Positions 1 to 11,960 of a stretch of 64,000 bases of DNA are shown in pieces. The notes below the pieces were generated by a model. The model was not told where the DNA came from, searched no databases, and saw only the letters and a list, made by a program, of their open reading frames with translations. Origin of the DNA: Capitella teleta (lineage: Eukaryota; Annelida; Polychaeta; Capitellidae); NCBI GenBank assembly GCA_000328365.1, contig KB308638.1:345167-409166 (forward strand). The letters run 5' to 3'. The first letter of the stretch is position 1. Every line of letters starts with the position of its first letter. The position numbers were made by a program, and so were the translations under genes.

Positions 1-821
1 AAAGTTATGGAAAATTGAAGGCCTGAGCATGAGCCCCAACATCGCCAACTAGACTTAAGCCCTCACTAATAAATATTAATTAATTACACATTGTACATGA
101 AGTGCTATTCATTGCGCTCATACACATATTTAAGAAAGTCCTCCTTATATCTAGGCCAATAAGTAAAAAGTTTGTTTTTCATCAAACGACACTAAATTCT
201 GAAATTGCTTATTTGCGGCTCAAAACAATTAACGTCTCACCATGTTTTGAATGAAAATTGACTAGTGTTCTTGTTATAAAACATGATAAAAACTGACTGC
301 AGTAGACAAAATACTGAGTATTTAGTCTAATGCAGTCAGACAACTACATACTGAAATGGTAAATACCTGTAAGTATTACATACATGTAATCGATTCAATC
401 AGCCATAACAATGATAGGGGGTAATTCTAATCTATGATGATAGGCCTTCTTGTGGTTCATATGCTAGAATTGCACATGCCAGGGTGTACTTTTTAAATCA
501 CAAAATAATTCACAAATGAATGTAATTTTGTTGACTTGGGACTGAAAAAATTCAATCATAACACATAAATAACAGACACTCAACGAATTACTATAATTCT
601 CAAGGCAAGTGAATCACAATCCTTCGTTTCACCCCACCTCCCCACAATTTCAATTTATCAACACGTATAAATTAGATGCTTTTAATTAATCAAATGAGAT
701 TCCAGTTGAGAGTCGCAAAAATTGCACACCTGGTGAGGTTTGAATTTTTGTGGGCATTATACCAGTCTGTACATTTTGAGATGAGATGAAATTTAAATTG
801 TTTGTGTTTTAATATGCAGTA
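1..821. other. intergenic, no gene seen
   Basis: AT-rich sequence with no open frame resembling a known protein on either strand. It ends at the left terminus of the Tigger-like element that starts at 822. Confidence 0.6.
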
Positions 822-1081
822 CAGTCGACTCTCATTAATCCGAGTTTTATTAATCCGACTTCTTTAATAATCTGACTCAATGCTCGGGGATGGACTAGTT
901 ACAATGCTAATTGGACTTATTAATCCAATTCTCCTAATTTTCGACTCCGACCTCAATTTTTGATAGCCAAATTAAAGTTTCACTTTATAATCCACCATGT
1001 CGACATCATCTTTTGATGTTCAAACTACAGATATTGGTCATTCAAAGGTTATTGTCCAGAATAAAAGTTCTGTTTTTGGTA

Positions 1082-1793
1082 CAGTGGAACCACAATATAC
1101 CTTCAATTGCTATAACGATGGCCGAGCTTAACTGCAGTATTTAGCCTGTGAAGAATCTGTATCCATGTTAAGCACCTCGTTATAACAGAACCCTTGGTTT
1201 CCGACACCGACCGGGCCTCCCTTGTGACAAAACTATGTTTTATGTCTAAAATTGCCTTTTTATACCAACGCTGACTTATTCTTCAGTTTGATTGACTTAA
1301 CCATTAACCAACGCTTTAACTGAGGCGTTAACACTGACTGCTAGAATGATTTCACTTAAATTCCTTGTTCCAAGCGCGGAGCTTTCCATTCAGCCAATCG
1401 TGGTGAGTGCTGCATAACACGTGTGTGTTAAATCATTAACACAGTACATCATTTGGGGCCAAGTATTATGATGTTCTTGTGCCTCCTGTACGTGATTTGA
1501 TAAGAGAAATTGATCATAAGAAAAGATAAATGAAGAAGCAATCAACCATTTCAAAGTTCAGAGTAAAAAATTCAAAATCAGAAATAATAAATACATCGTA
1601 CATTTAAAAATAGAGATCGTTTGAAAAATAAATGCTTTTGTGCATTCATAATGTCCTGTGACCAGGTGACCATAACGTTGCGCATTCATAACGTTCAAAA
1701 GAGTAATTTTTTTTTACTCCTGAGAGACCTGCTTTGGGGAAATGACACAAAATTGGCTGTGACGAATGTTGTCGTTATATTGCGGTTCCACTG
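1082..1793. mobile_element. nested pogo/Tigger-like MITE (inner element)
   Basis: The left terminus CAGTGGAACCACAATATA follows TA at 1080-1081. The right terminus TATATTGCGGTTCCACTG is its inverted copy and is followed by TA at 1794-1795, so a 712-bp element with ~18-bp inverted repeats and a TA duplication is seen directly. It has no transposase. Its right half (from about 1455) recurs at 32187-32559, which shows it is a dispersed family. It lies inside the element at 822-2468 and is therefore the younger insertion. Confidence 0.8.
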
Positions 1794-2033
1794 TATATTT
1801 AAAGCATTGGTGTTAAAGCTAACTACCAGCTCCGACAGTTTAAAGGTGTTAACTGTGGCAAAAATAGATCTTTTTTTGTCAGCATGTTGGAGGGGCTGCT
1901 TTAATGAGCAGTCAATCAAAGAAGCGAGTCAATTAACTGTTGTCTTACAAATGCACAACATAACAATAATCTATTAATGCCAACACAAAGGGATTGACTC
2001 AGCACTGGTTGCCTTATAGCATGAAGCAAGCAT

Positions 2034-2070
2034 TTTTTTTTTTTTTTTTTTTTTTTTGGGGGGGGGGGGA
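2034..2070. repeat. poly-T / poly-G run
   Basis: About 24 T residues are followed directly by about ten G residues inside the outer transposon. This is simple sequence and a likely site of assembly length error. Confidence 0.8.
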
Positions 2071-2468
2071 GGGGCTATTACGTGCCATATGTGAAAACAT
2101 TTCGAAGGATATTACCCTCCGGGCGGTTGATTGGCTGATCTTGATGAGCAGGAGCAGTCTTGACTGTGGCTTTAACTGGAAAATGGCTTAAAATGTCACT
2201 ATACACCTGAACTATTCTGGTAAATATACATATGGGGCTTCCAATTTTTTATTATAAAGATGCTCATAATCTAATTTATTATTACCCTTCACTTAACTTG
2301 ATCAATATTGGAAAATCAGTCTGTATGTTGTTTAGATTTTTGTAGCTGAACTACACCCCATAGGGACATCATATAGGGACCGCAGTTGAGGCGAATTTGT
2401 TAATCCAACTCCCTTGTCAATCCAATCAGAATCACTGGAAACAAACCTTGTCGGATTAATGAGGGTCT

Positions 2469-2641
2469 ATAATAATAATAATAATAATAAATTTATTCAA
2501 ACACGTAAAGTTTGGCAAACAGTGGCAGTTGATGGTGACAGAAACAAAGTTGTTTATGCGTCACCTGCAAATGAATGAAAACGTAAGAAAAAAAGAAAGA
2601 AACAGAAACAGAAAACAGGGGGAAAAAAAAGAAAAAAAGAA

Positions 2642-2695
<54 letters not shown>

Positions 2696-3185
2696 AAACA
2701 AAAAAAACCCCACAAAACCACAAGAAACACACATACACACACACAAAATACAACAAGAACAATTGGTATAATATAAATAGGTTTTAAACATACTTTGAGA
2801 TAAGTAAATATTTTAGGGTTTTTTTGAAAGAGAATATCGAGGAGTTGCTCAAAATAGGAGCGATTATATCATTAATATTATGCGGTATTTGGTATTGTAA
2901 GCATCTTTGTCTGAGGGTTGTTTGGCAGAGGGGTTGAATAATGTTTGAATGACACCTGGTGTTATGACTATGGTTTGGATGAGTTAGAGTAAATAATTGA
3001 GAAACAGAAGGGGGGAACATATGGTGGACTAGTTTGTAGGTAAATATGGAGAGTCGGTAAATATAAAGGTCTTCAAGTGTTAGAATATTGCAGTCGTGAA
3101 AGAGAGGTCGGGTATGCGTCAGTCGCGGACGGTTTGATAATATTCTTATAATTTTCTTTTGTAGAGTCGAGAGTCTACTGTACAT
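2469..3185 (-). mobile_element. 5'-truncated LINE, end of the reverse-transcriptase ORF plus 3' tail
   Basis: A 133-residue open frame on the minus strand (3185-2784) begins near YSRLSTLQKKIIRIL and contains THTRPLFHDCNILTLEDLY, HNTRCHSN and a terminal FKKTLKYLL block. This is the usual C-terminal signature of non-LTR retrotransposon ORF2 proteins of the CR1/L2/Rex1-like group. The 3' UTR follows and ends in a (TTA)n microsatellite (plus strand 2469-2491), the typical 3' terminus of such LINEs. The element lacks the endonuclease and most of the RT, so it is a dead 5' truncation. Its 3' UTR is interrupted by a (CA)n tract at 2645-2694. A second copy of the same 3' tail is at 36521-36650. Confidence 0.75.
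2645..2694. repeat. (CA)n microsatellite
   Basis: About 25 uninterrupted CA dinucleotides within the 3' UTR of the LINE copy. Confidence 0.95.
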
Positions 3186-4341
3186 GTGTATTCATTTCAT
3201 GGTTATGCCATCTTCATCTTTGTCATGTCCTATTTCAAAGGATACTAACAACGGGTGAACTTAATTAAGAATCCTAAAAACTAATTGAGCTGACAGGAAA
3301 AAATGAAGGGACATGTATATATGGCACTAAGTGGAGAAAGGCCCATATGCATAAGTTTAAACATTGTCTTATTTTAGAGTGCATATGCAAAAAAATCTGT
3401 TTGTTCTTTAGTGTCTATGATGGTATACGAGGATATACATGTATTATATAATTATGTAGTTGACACTAATTTAGGAAGAGTATAAGATACAAAGTGCCAT
3501 ATAACTTGATACAAGGAGTAGTTCCATTATTCATGAGGCATAGAGGGGCATGGGTTATCCTTTGATTACATATACATGCAACGTTTAAATTAATACACAA
3601 ATTACATACATGCAATGAGTCTATGACAAATTATGATGAGCAACATTCTTGCAGTGCAGTATAGTACTCATGACATGAGTCAATCCTGAATACTTTTAAA
3701 TGCGTTTAAATGCTCCAAAATTGCATTTCCTATTGCCTAAATTTCAAAATTTCCCCAGAGGAGCATCTCCAGGAACCCCTCTAGATAAGTCGGCTCGATT
3801 CACTCGCTCGTTACCTCATCTGTTTTCAAAGTCCGGCTGTAGCCCTGTCTTTGACCAAATGTTATAATAGTCATTTTGATAGTCATTAAATGATAGTCAT
3901 TTAATTCTGAATTATTTCAAACGAGCTTATTCATGGCGTTAAGTGACAGCCCCAGCCATTCGTGTGATTGTTATTATTATGCATTACCCTGTCAATTATA
4001 CAATGTTATATTTGGTAATTCGATGTTAGTGGCTCTAGCATGAGAGCGAAATTGCTTGTAACGAAACACGCGGCTTGAAGGATATTTCGTATTATCGCAA
4101 CTCTGAGGAGTCGGCTATTCGGTAGAATTTAACATAAATTGTGGCACAGTTGCTGCAAGAGGGCTTGGTAAGTTGATCAAAAACTGTGTATACTATATGA
4201 GAAAGATGTTGGATGAATAATTTCCACTTGGCATGTTGTAAACCGTTGAATGAATGCGCGTTAGTTGGCGTCCCAAATATGGCCAAGCACGCGGTGCTTG
4301 GTGCGTGCTTTCTGCTATGCGGCTTTTCTTTTTCACCGGCT
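3186..4341. other. intergenic, no gene seen
   Basis: No convincing coding frame, RNA gene or complete transposon was found here. Confidence 0.5.
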
Positions 4342-4640
4342 CGATCCCTCAACCCTAACCTTGGGATCATCGATGTTTCTATGTATTTGGTAAGTGTTGA
4401 ATGGTAAATACTCTGCAGTTTGTTTGTTTATGGTGAGGGACTATTTCTTGTGTGCGTAGTATTTCATTCATGCTGTGAATAGTGACCGCCGATCGCTGTT
4501 TCCAAAGACACATCGCCGCTGCGCTGCTTGATCCCTAACCCTGGATCATCGATATGTATGTTTGGTAAGAATAATATGTGGTTTGTTGGTATATGTTGAG
4601 GGACTATTTCATGTGTGCGTAGTATGTGTTGTAAGGTTTG
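4342..4640. repeat. diverged tandem duplication, unit about 186 bp
   Basis: The block from about 4342 (TCGATCCCTCAACCCTAACC, then GGATCATCGATG, TTGGTAAG, GAGGGACTATTTC, GTGTGCGTAGTAT) is repeated from about 4528 in the same order (TTGATCCCTAACCCTGGATC, ATCGATATG, TTGGTAAG, GAGGGACTATTTC, GTGTGCGTAGTAT). The copies differ by many substitutions and small indels, so the duplication is old. A short frame at 4213-4407 with a hydrophobic, signal-peptide-like segment ends inside the first copy, but it has no recognised relatives and is not called as a gene. Confidence 0.65.
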
Positions 4641-7037
4641 TTTCTGCGTAGTAATACAACAATGGGGAATTATCGTTGATTCAACGTTAGTTCATTGTGA
4701 AACTATTAATTTTGTTGGATAATGACTTTCCCTTTAATATTCGTGTGAAAAGTAAACTTTATGACATGCATATATAATATAGTTATGAGGTAACTTGAAA
4801 CTTCTGTTGTCTTTCATTCTTACACTAGCTCGCTAATGAGGTTTGGGGGTTCGGGTTAATTCGGCAAGTGACCCATTTTGCGATAAAAGGAACCCCTTAG
4901 TGCCTTACCCAATAATGCAATTGTTCTCTGAAATTTATCTTGAAGACCTGATGCCTTTCCGTCTTGCTTTGTCAACCATTTTCTCCCAACTTTGACCCCA
5001 ACGGACCGACAGTAGGAAACACGAGGTACGCATCAATTGATGCTACCCCAATGTAGAATGACTCTACGACAGAAGACTTTATTTTACTCTCTACCAAAAC
5101 TATTCAATAATTTTATCAATCTGCTGTCAATGTCTTGCACCCGTTTAAAGATCTTTAAAACAAATGCCAAATGTATATTACTTGTACTAAGTAGCTATTC
5201 ATAATATGCAATTGTAATGATGATTAAAAAAAAAAAAATGTGATTACAGTTTTCTCTGTACATGAGTTGATTTTTTGCACTGTTTTTCACGTTTAGTCAC
5301 TTTGGTGATACATAAACATTTTGCTTCCATCGCCTTTTGCTGATTGTTTTTAGATTACTGATTATTTGTGTTTATACCAGTGTACATTACTACTGACCTT
5401 CCGCAATAAAAATTTGGTCATTTAATTTATTTCATTTCATCATGGGAGGGATGATGGCTACAAAAAAAATAAGGTACTCGATCAATTTTTGGTATGTTTT
5501 AGTCAAGAGTAGACCCCAAATATGCACATATAGTAATACAGGGGTCAGTCAGTATCTTATATTGGGCGGAGGGCCGGATCAGGATATAGCCACATGGCAA
5601 TGGGCCAGATCAGATAATAGACTATAATAGCTAATTAGTTAACTGCACAGTGTTTATTATAGGGTTTTTCTAAAAGATTGAGGACAAGAAAAATATAGGA
5701 ATGCTGTGCCAAAGGCACAGAAGTGTGCCCAAGGGATGCACCGCTAGGGGGGTCTGGGGGTTGCTCCCCCTGGATTTTTTTTTCTTCTAAAAACGAGCAC
5801 CAAAGTCCCAAAATCTGGGCAGTTATGTAAGAATGTATAGTGTCACTAGTTTGGAATAGGGACCATCAGAATCTTCTGTTGACATTGCAGTTTGGATTTT
5901 TGTGCAAAATTGACAACACAGGACTGGTATAATAGAAGCATTGCAAAGGCAACAGGATTGACATTTTAAGGGTGGCTGTAGGAGGGAATTTCCAATTAAG
6001 ACCAATATCTACATTAAAGACCTAATAATAAAAATTTTGATTAACAAGATGTTGGCAAAGGTTATACTGATTAGGAATGTTGTTTATGAAGCAAACCTTA
6101 GCCTAAAACAGAATTAGCGACATGTGACCTTTCATTTAATTTAACTGTTACTTCAATCATGTTCCCAATAATTTTTTGAGCATTTCTATAATTTTACTTT
6201 GAAGTGGTGACATAAATTGTCTTATGTAAGCATTAAGTCAAGCACAGATAATTGCCGATGTTATCAGTTTCAAGTTTTAGCAATGATGCAAGATGACTTA
6301 ATGTTTGAACTCAGGAGCCTTCAGGTTAGGCGTGCAACTAAAGATCAGTGATACATTGTATATCGCACCATTTGTTATGATTGAAGACCTCAGTTAAGTC
6401 CGTTGAATGTCTTGTGTCTACTGTCTTATCAATGTGGGATTTATGAATGCATATAAATATTGACAGCTTTAAATGAATGGATTTTATCCGTTTTGAGTTT
6501 AAGGTTGCTTGGCCACGTCGCCGTTTGAGACTGCTTGCTGGATTCAGAGCTGTATTGATCTGATTGTAGGGGTCTAAATAGTAAGTACTAAGACTATTGC
6601 CTCTTTAAAGTTCTCATCTATCATAGAAAACATATACATGTATAATGTAGGAGTTCAAATATTTGTTACTTATGTATTTTCGCCCTTTTCTCGTAATTAT
6701 GACTGGTGATTCACTCTGGATCATAGTGTGGTGGAGGGTTCTTATTTTCCTTTCAAATTTGAATACAACTGCTATGCATCTGCAGTGAAGGACATGATAA
6801 AACTTGGTTTTATGCAAATGTACCGATCGGTTGTAAAGTGAAATGTAATCAATGCTGGAGTGAGCATGTGTTATTGATGCCAAGCAAACATGGTGCATAT
6901 GTTTGACCCCGCTCACTGCAGCCCCTCCTGTTTCGCCCGTGGACATGTTTTTGCATTGATTTTCATTTTGCTGACTTTGCCATAATTTTTGTCCAGTTGA
7001 GGAACAGCAAAGTCTCACCCCGTCACACTCATCCAGC
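4641..7037. other. intergenic and putative 5' region of the triple-RRM gene
   Basis: No coding exon was recognised. Around 5708-5776 there is a GC-rich block with GGGGGGTCTGGGGGTTGCTC then CCCCTGGATTTTTT, which resembles an interspersed motif I know from other invertebrate genomes; its element class is not determined. The last ~100 bases before 7038 are the probable 5' UTR of the next gene. Confidence 0.4.
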
Positions 7038-10000
7038 ATGTCAGACATCCAGGAGCAGCCAGCTGCCGACATCCACGCGGAAGCAGAAGGTCAGTCATGC
7101 GGTGTGGCTTTCTATTGTTTGTGGTGTACATAGCTTGTAGTTAGTGCTTAGTGTTGTGTGTGTTGGTGTTGGGTTACATGAATTATGTCATTCTGTTCTC
7201 AGCTGCTTATCAAGATCTGCATATGACTTTCCCAGGTCCAGACATTAAAAGTTTAAATGAAAAAACCATCCAGTGCTGTATTTATGTAAATATTGTTAAC
7301 CGGTACATATGCAAATGAAGGCATGAAAACAATGATCATAGTGCAGCATGCTGCTCTGTTATGCTGCTCTGTTATGGAAGCAGCCTTTTACTTATGGATA
7401 ATGGTATTCAATTTTAGTTCAGCCTGGATATCCGTATTGTAGCTATTGTTGGTTATGGTTTGTCAGGGTGTTGAAGCTGAACATATTGAAGCTGATGAAG
7501 CAGTCTCCTATGAATGATCAAATCAATTGCTATGAGGGCCTTTAACTGCTGCCTCAGGCCATGGGCATGATGGTGACACCGGTGGTGTCCCTCCCCCACC
7601 CCTCTGCTGCTATTTTAAGCCTCTTCTTTTTGCTCTGCTGTGAACCTGCATGTTTTCGTGGCAGGTTAACTGTGAGAAAAAAGATTCATATGTTACCACT
7701 TACCAGTAGTTGTCCGTCTATGCCATAGTCATCAATTTACTTTAATTTACAAGTTATCACTGCTTGCGGTGACTTCATGGGACCACTCTGTTCTTTGGAA
7801 TTTTTTTATTAATTTTCAAGGTTATGCCGGTTACCTTGAATTTCCATCAATATTGTGATGTATTCAGAGTTGTTAATGGTTCCATAGAAGACCTGCAGTT
7901 TCACAGTGGCAATAATTCGCTTTCTCTGCTGTCCGATATCTCACTCACTTCTGCATGTGCACGACCACCTGTTTGTGTATATGTTGGAAATTTTGAAGTG
8001 CTTCAAACTTAATGGCAGGAATCATTTCCTCATGCATAGAGTTCTCCTATGTCAGTGAGGGGATTTTTTATTTTAAGTTTGCTTTTCAAATGTTGTGATA
8101 CACGTGGCATGCAAATAGGTATTTCAACTAGGAATGCACGGAATTTAAAATTTGTCAGAATCTGGAACTCTTGTTTGGGGAGGTTTGTTCCAGCCGGAAC
8201 TAGACTGGAACCTGGAACAACGAGAACCTCATAGAAAAGAGAAAAGAAAAAAATGCTTGTCAAAACGCCTGTCATCAAATTCATATGTAAGCTAATAACT
8301 TAATTGAATGAACCATGGATTTGTTTCATGCATCTTACATTGAGTATTTAAATTATTGTTGATTTTATTTTGATATATTTTGTTCATATTGATTGCAAGA
8401 AAAACCAGCATTTCCACATTAGGAAAGATAAGGGGTAAGTTGGGATCTTTTGTCATCCGCAGCGCTGCCAGCAAAGGAAAAGGCTCTTAGTTGGTGGCAG
8501 GGCTTCCTCTGATGGGGTGGGAATTCCGTGCATCCATAATTTCCACAAGCTGGCTAGTTTACAAACTACAAACCCGACTCAGACCAAGATTTTGGCTATT
8601 GTGGCGCATTATTTTGCTGAATTTCTCAAATAATTAATGATTAATTTGATTGCTGCTGAAGGAGTTACTTTCTGTGTATACTTAGAGAAATTTGAAGTGT
8701 GGAAGTTATGGCCGAATAATTATTGATAGGCTATTTTACTCAAATTGCTATACTTGCTACTGGTATACCAAGTAAACACAAGTTTTGTTAGCGTTGAAAT
8801 TATTGCCCTGATTATTGTTCTCCTTTTTGTTTTGTGTGAGTGGTGTTTGTGTTTGGTGGTGCATGTATGTTGTGGTTGAACTTTGGAGTTGTATTTTAGT
8901 TGAGAATTTTCACATTTTTGTTCCTCTTATGATTTGATATTTTTTTTATAATTAATTATAGATTTATAAAAAAAATTGATTCACTGTTATACTCAAAAAT
9001 TTCAAGTTCTCTACTTTTATTATCATTCTATTCTATTCTATTATATCAATTTATAATACCGGTATGCAGAAAGATTATATTTACAATTTCCCATAATAAA
9101 TTAATAACTTTAGCTATTGCATATGCTGGTAGCCATATATACCTGTAGACAGTTGAATGAACTTGTGTTTTAATTATTCAGGAAATGAAATTGACGATCA
9201 AGAAGAGGGTGATCGTCGCCCCAGGCGCCGTCCTCGTTCCAACCGCCGTGAGCCGGCCGTGTACGTTGGCAACATCCCGCGTGGCACCCGCGTCAGTGAG
9301 TTCAAGCAGGAGGTGCGAGGGCGTGAGGTCAACCCACTGCGCGTGATGTGGAAAGGCACCAACCGCCACGCCTTCCTCTTCTTTGAGCTAGAGGATGACA
9401 TTGAAGATGCCATCACCAAGCTGGAAGATCTGACTTTGGATGGCAAGGAGGTCAAGGTCGAGCGTTCAACTGAGAGGGAACGCTCCCCCAGAAAACCCAG
9501 GGATGAGAACAGCCCCCGCAACAACAGGACTGGCTCCAATGGACGTCGTCCTCAGCGCTCTTCCCCCAGAGCCCCTCGCCAGGGCCCCAGAGCTCCCACT
9601 GTGTTCGTTGGTGGTATCCCCAAAGGCACCCGCGTCAGTGAGCTGAAGGCTCTGGTTCGCAACCTTGGAGTGGAGCCCCTGCGTGTCCTGTGGCGTGGAG
9701 GTGCTGGATACACCTTCCTCTTCTTTGAACAGGAGGAGGAGGCTGAGTCTGCCATCACCAAGCTGGCTGCTCTGGAGGTGGGAGGCAAGGCCCTCCGCAT
9801 TGAGCGAGGTGGCCGTGGGCCGAGTGAGAGTCATGATGAAGATGGAGGCAATGCTGAGGACAGCCCCCCAAGACAGCGCAGGCAAAACAACAACCGCAGG
9901 CGCACAGATTCCTTCAACAAGCAGGAGCGTCTCCCTGCCCTCTACATCGGAGGAATCCCCAAAGGCACTAGGGCCAGTGAGTTCAAAGCACTGGTTCGCG

Positions 10001-10188
10001 CCAAGGAGCTTGCTCCGTTCCGCCTGATCTGGCGCCTGATGGCTGGCCATGCATACCTGCTCTTCCAGACTGAGGAGGAGGTGGATGATGCCCTGAAGAA
10101 GCTGGCTGACTTCGAGGTGGGAGACAAGATGGTGCGTGTCGAGCGCTCGACCCGCGAAAAGGGCAGTGACCAGGAGAACGAGGCTTAG
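7038..10188 (+). CDS. triple-RRM protein, MTHFSD-type RRMs
   Basis: CDS join(7038..7089, 9182..10188), 352 residues. Exon 1 (MSDIQEQPAADIHAEAE) ends in AAG|GTCAGT and joins in phase 1 to the TTCAG| acceptor, giving EGNEIDDQEEG. Three RRM-like domains lie at about 42-113, 156-227 and 269-340. Each starts with (V/L)(Y/F)(V/I)G-(N/G)IP(R/K)GTR(V/A)SE(F/L)K and ends with a KV/R-ERS-like strand. The degenerate RNP2 (VYVGNIP) and RNP1-like (HAFLFFE, YTFLFFE, HAYLLFQ) strands are visible. The nearest family known to me is the RRM at the C terminus of MTHFSD, and a genuine MTHFSD gene lies 4.3 kb downstream on the same strand. Linkers are Arg/Ser/Pro-rich and acidic, typical of RNA-binding nuclear proteins. 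No enzymatic domain is present. RNA binding is inferred from the fold; targets are unknown. The 2.1-kb intron contains a hAT-like MITE. Confidence 0.85.
8129..8538. mobile_element. hAT-like MITE in intron 1 of the triple-RRM gene
   Basis: The left end TAGGAATGCACGGAATT and the right end AATTCCGTGCATCCATA are imperfect inverted repeats of the form TA(T)GGNATGCACGG, which resemble the termini of hAT elements. The flanks read ATTTCAAC on the left (8121-8128) and ATTTCCAC on the right (8539-8546), an 8-bp duplication with one mismatch; 8 bp is the hAT target-site length. About 410 bp, no transposase frame. Confidence 0.6.
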
Positions 10189-11960
10189 GCCGCTGCGCCT
10201 CAGCAGAGGCCAGCCGTGCAAGCAGAGGATGCGACGCATGATAGCAACTACATGTTCTAATTGGGGATGCTCCACGGTGCCTGTCCGCACAAGTTTTAAA
10301 TAATAAGGTATAAACATGTCACTTGCGCTAAATGATGTACATAAAAAAATGAAGGGATCTGTCAGACACACTGAACATTCACTTTGCCCTTTGAGGAAGA
10401 AGTCTTCTGCGAGACGTCCTTAGCTTACTTAGCCTGGTGAGATTGCCGCACAGGTTATCACCACCCCTGTCACATGTTGGTGCTCAGCTGGAGTGTTGTT
10501 GTGCGATTTTGCCGATTGGCCTTCATTTTGACAGGAGTCTGAAAAGTCTCCTGCTAGTTCTCTCATCAGACTCACAACGCCACCTAGCGGGGGTGCAGTG
10601 TGCTATTCCATGTCTTCCTCTTTTTAGCCCCCCTCTGCAGAAAATGCATTTTCCAATCAGGGTTCATTCACCTCTTCCTTTTTTGTGATACTCAATAATA
10701 TTATTATCCCAGTATTTATTTTGAAAATACACTATTCCAAAGATTTAATTACAGTTTTTGTAAAGTATACTCCCTTCCCTTGGAATTACCTGAGTTACAC
10801 GCCCATACCCCGTTCTTCTATTGCAGTGAATCTCTACGTCTCCCTGTAGCATTTGCCTCACAGCATGCATGCACAACTAAAGGCATAATTTTCAATGGAC
10901 ACTTCAGCTGAGCAAAACTCTTCTTAGAAATATAAACTAAAGACTGAGCATTAGAGCTGAAGTATAATGAAATTGCAGGGAGGAGAATCGTGTATTTCTC
11001 CTTTTCCTCATCTGTGTTCATCTTTCTTTCAATTTTTCAATAGCAGCCGGTTAAGATATCAGAGAGTCGGAGCCATTTCTCATTTAAGTTGCGTGCAAAG
11101 TTTTTTTGTTTGTTTGGTTTTTTATTCTTTGTGTATGGAAATTACACTGTATTCAACTGTATTCATGATTTTATTGTTTTGATGCAACATAGGAAAGTCA
11201 ATTTTGTTTAAGTGTGTCTCAAATCGACTGAATGTGATTGGCAGATTTTCATAGTTGCTATGGCTTCTTCAATACTTCTTTTAACTCCTGTACTCTTAAT
11301 CTCTCTAATGGATCTTAGACCATTGTCACATAACTCAATGAAATCAATAGCAATCGATAAATTTATTTTTCAACTGGTGTGAAGTGAATGTTGGGCTTTT
11401 TATTTTCATTTTTTTTTTCAAATTTTTTTTTTTTTCATATTTTTTTTTTTTTTTTGACATGTACCGGGAGGGGGGAGGGGGGAAAGCGGGCATTTGGCAG
11501 CATTATTGATAGGACGTGTAGTCGGTGATAGATTTCGCCAAGCAAACATGTATTCGATTCTCAGTGCTTTTTTTATCCAGTTTCTGTGAGATTTATTGTA
11601 ATTTTCTTCATTCATGGTTCATTTCGTATGCCGATTGCCACCTCTTCGTTTTGCATACTTTTGAAAATTTTCTTCCTCTTGTTTCCTGAACAAATTTCCT
11701 TTTTAATTTTAGTTTGGCACACACCGTCTTTATTAGCAACTATTTTAATTATTCAGTGCTTTCTAACAAAATTCTGTACCCAAAAATCAAAACTGTGTCT
11801 CTTTTTCTTGCTTTTTTTTTTTTTTCTATTGTACTATCTTTTAGTAGTTAAATTGAATTTGTAAGTTCAACTTCTTTTTTAAGGATCTGTTATTCTGGTG
11901 TGTGTGTGCGTGTTGTGTGTATTGATTTTATCATTTGATTTGGCATCGAACCTGAATAAA
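10189..11960 (+). other. putative 3' UTR of the triple-RRM gene and downstream spacer
   Basis: No coding exon seen. The first canonical AATAAA on the plus strand after the stop codon that I found is at 11955-11960, which would make a long 3' UTR of about 1.8 kb. An earlier non-canonical signal may be used instead. The tract has a T-rich stretch at 11400-11456 followed by a G-rich run at 11467-11481. Confidence 0.4.
11955..11960 (+). promoter_or_regulatory. candidate poly(A) signal AATAAA
   Basis: Canonical hexamer in the context CCTGAATAAACC, downstream of the triple-RRM gene. Assignment to that gene is by position only. Confidence 0.3.

Larger units (their letters stand above)
822..2468. 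mobile_element. pogo/Tigger-like nonautonomous DNA transposon (outer element)
   Basis: The left terminus reads CAGTCGACTCTCATTAATCC right after a TA dinucleotide (820-821). The right side near 2450-2468 carries the inverse (GTCGGATTAATGAGGGTCT), so the termini form an inverted repeat. Several internal copies of a TTAATCCGA-like motif follow the left end, and TTAATCCAA/TCAATCCAA variants precede the right end. CAGT termini and TA target sites are typical of the pogo/Tigger branch of Tc1/mariner. No transposase frame is visible. The last few bases of the right end are missing where a (TAA)n LINE tail begins. A second transposon (1082-1793) sits inside. Confidence 0.7.

Noticed and set aside
4213-4407. 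64-residue frame with a signal-peptide-like segment
   Set aside because: No family resemblance, no second exon found, and frames of this length are expected by chance. Kept only as a remark with the tandem repeat.
9466-10371. Long antisense frame (301 residues) over the triple-RRM exon
   Set aside because: It mirrors the codon bias of the plus-strand RRM exon; the plus frame has clear homologous domains and the minus frame has none.
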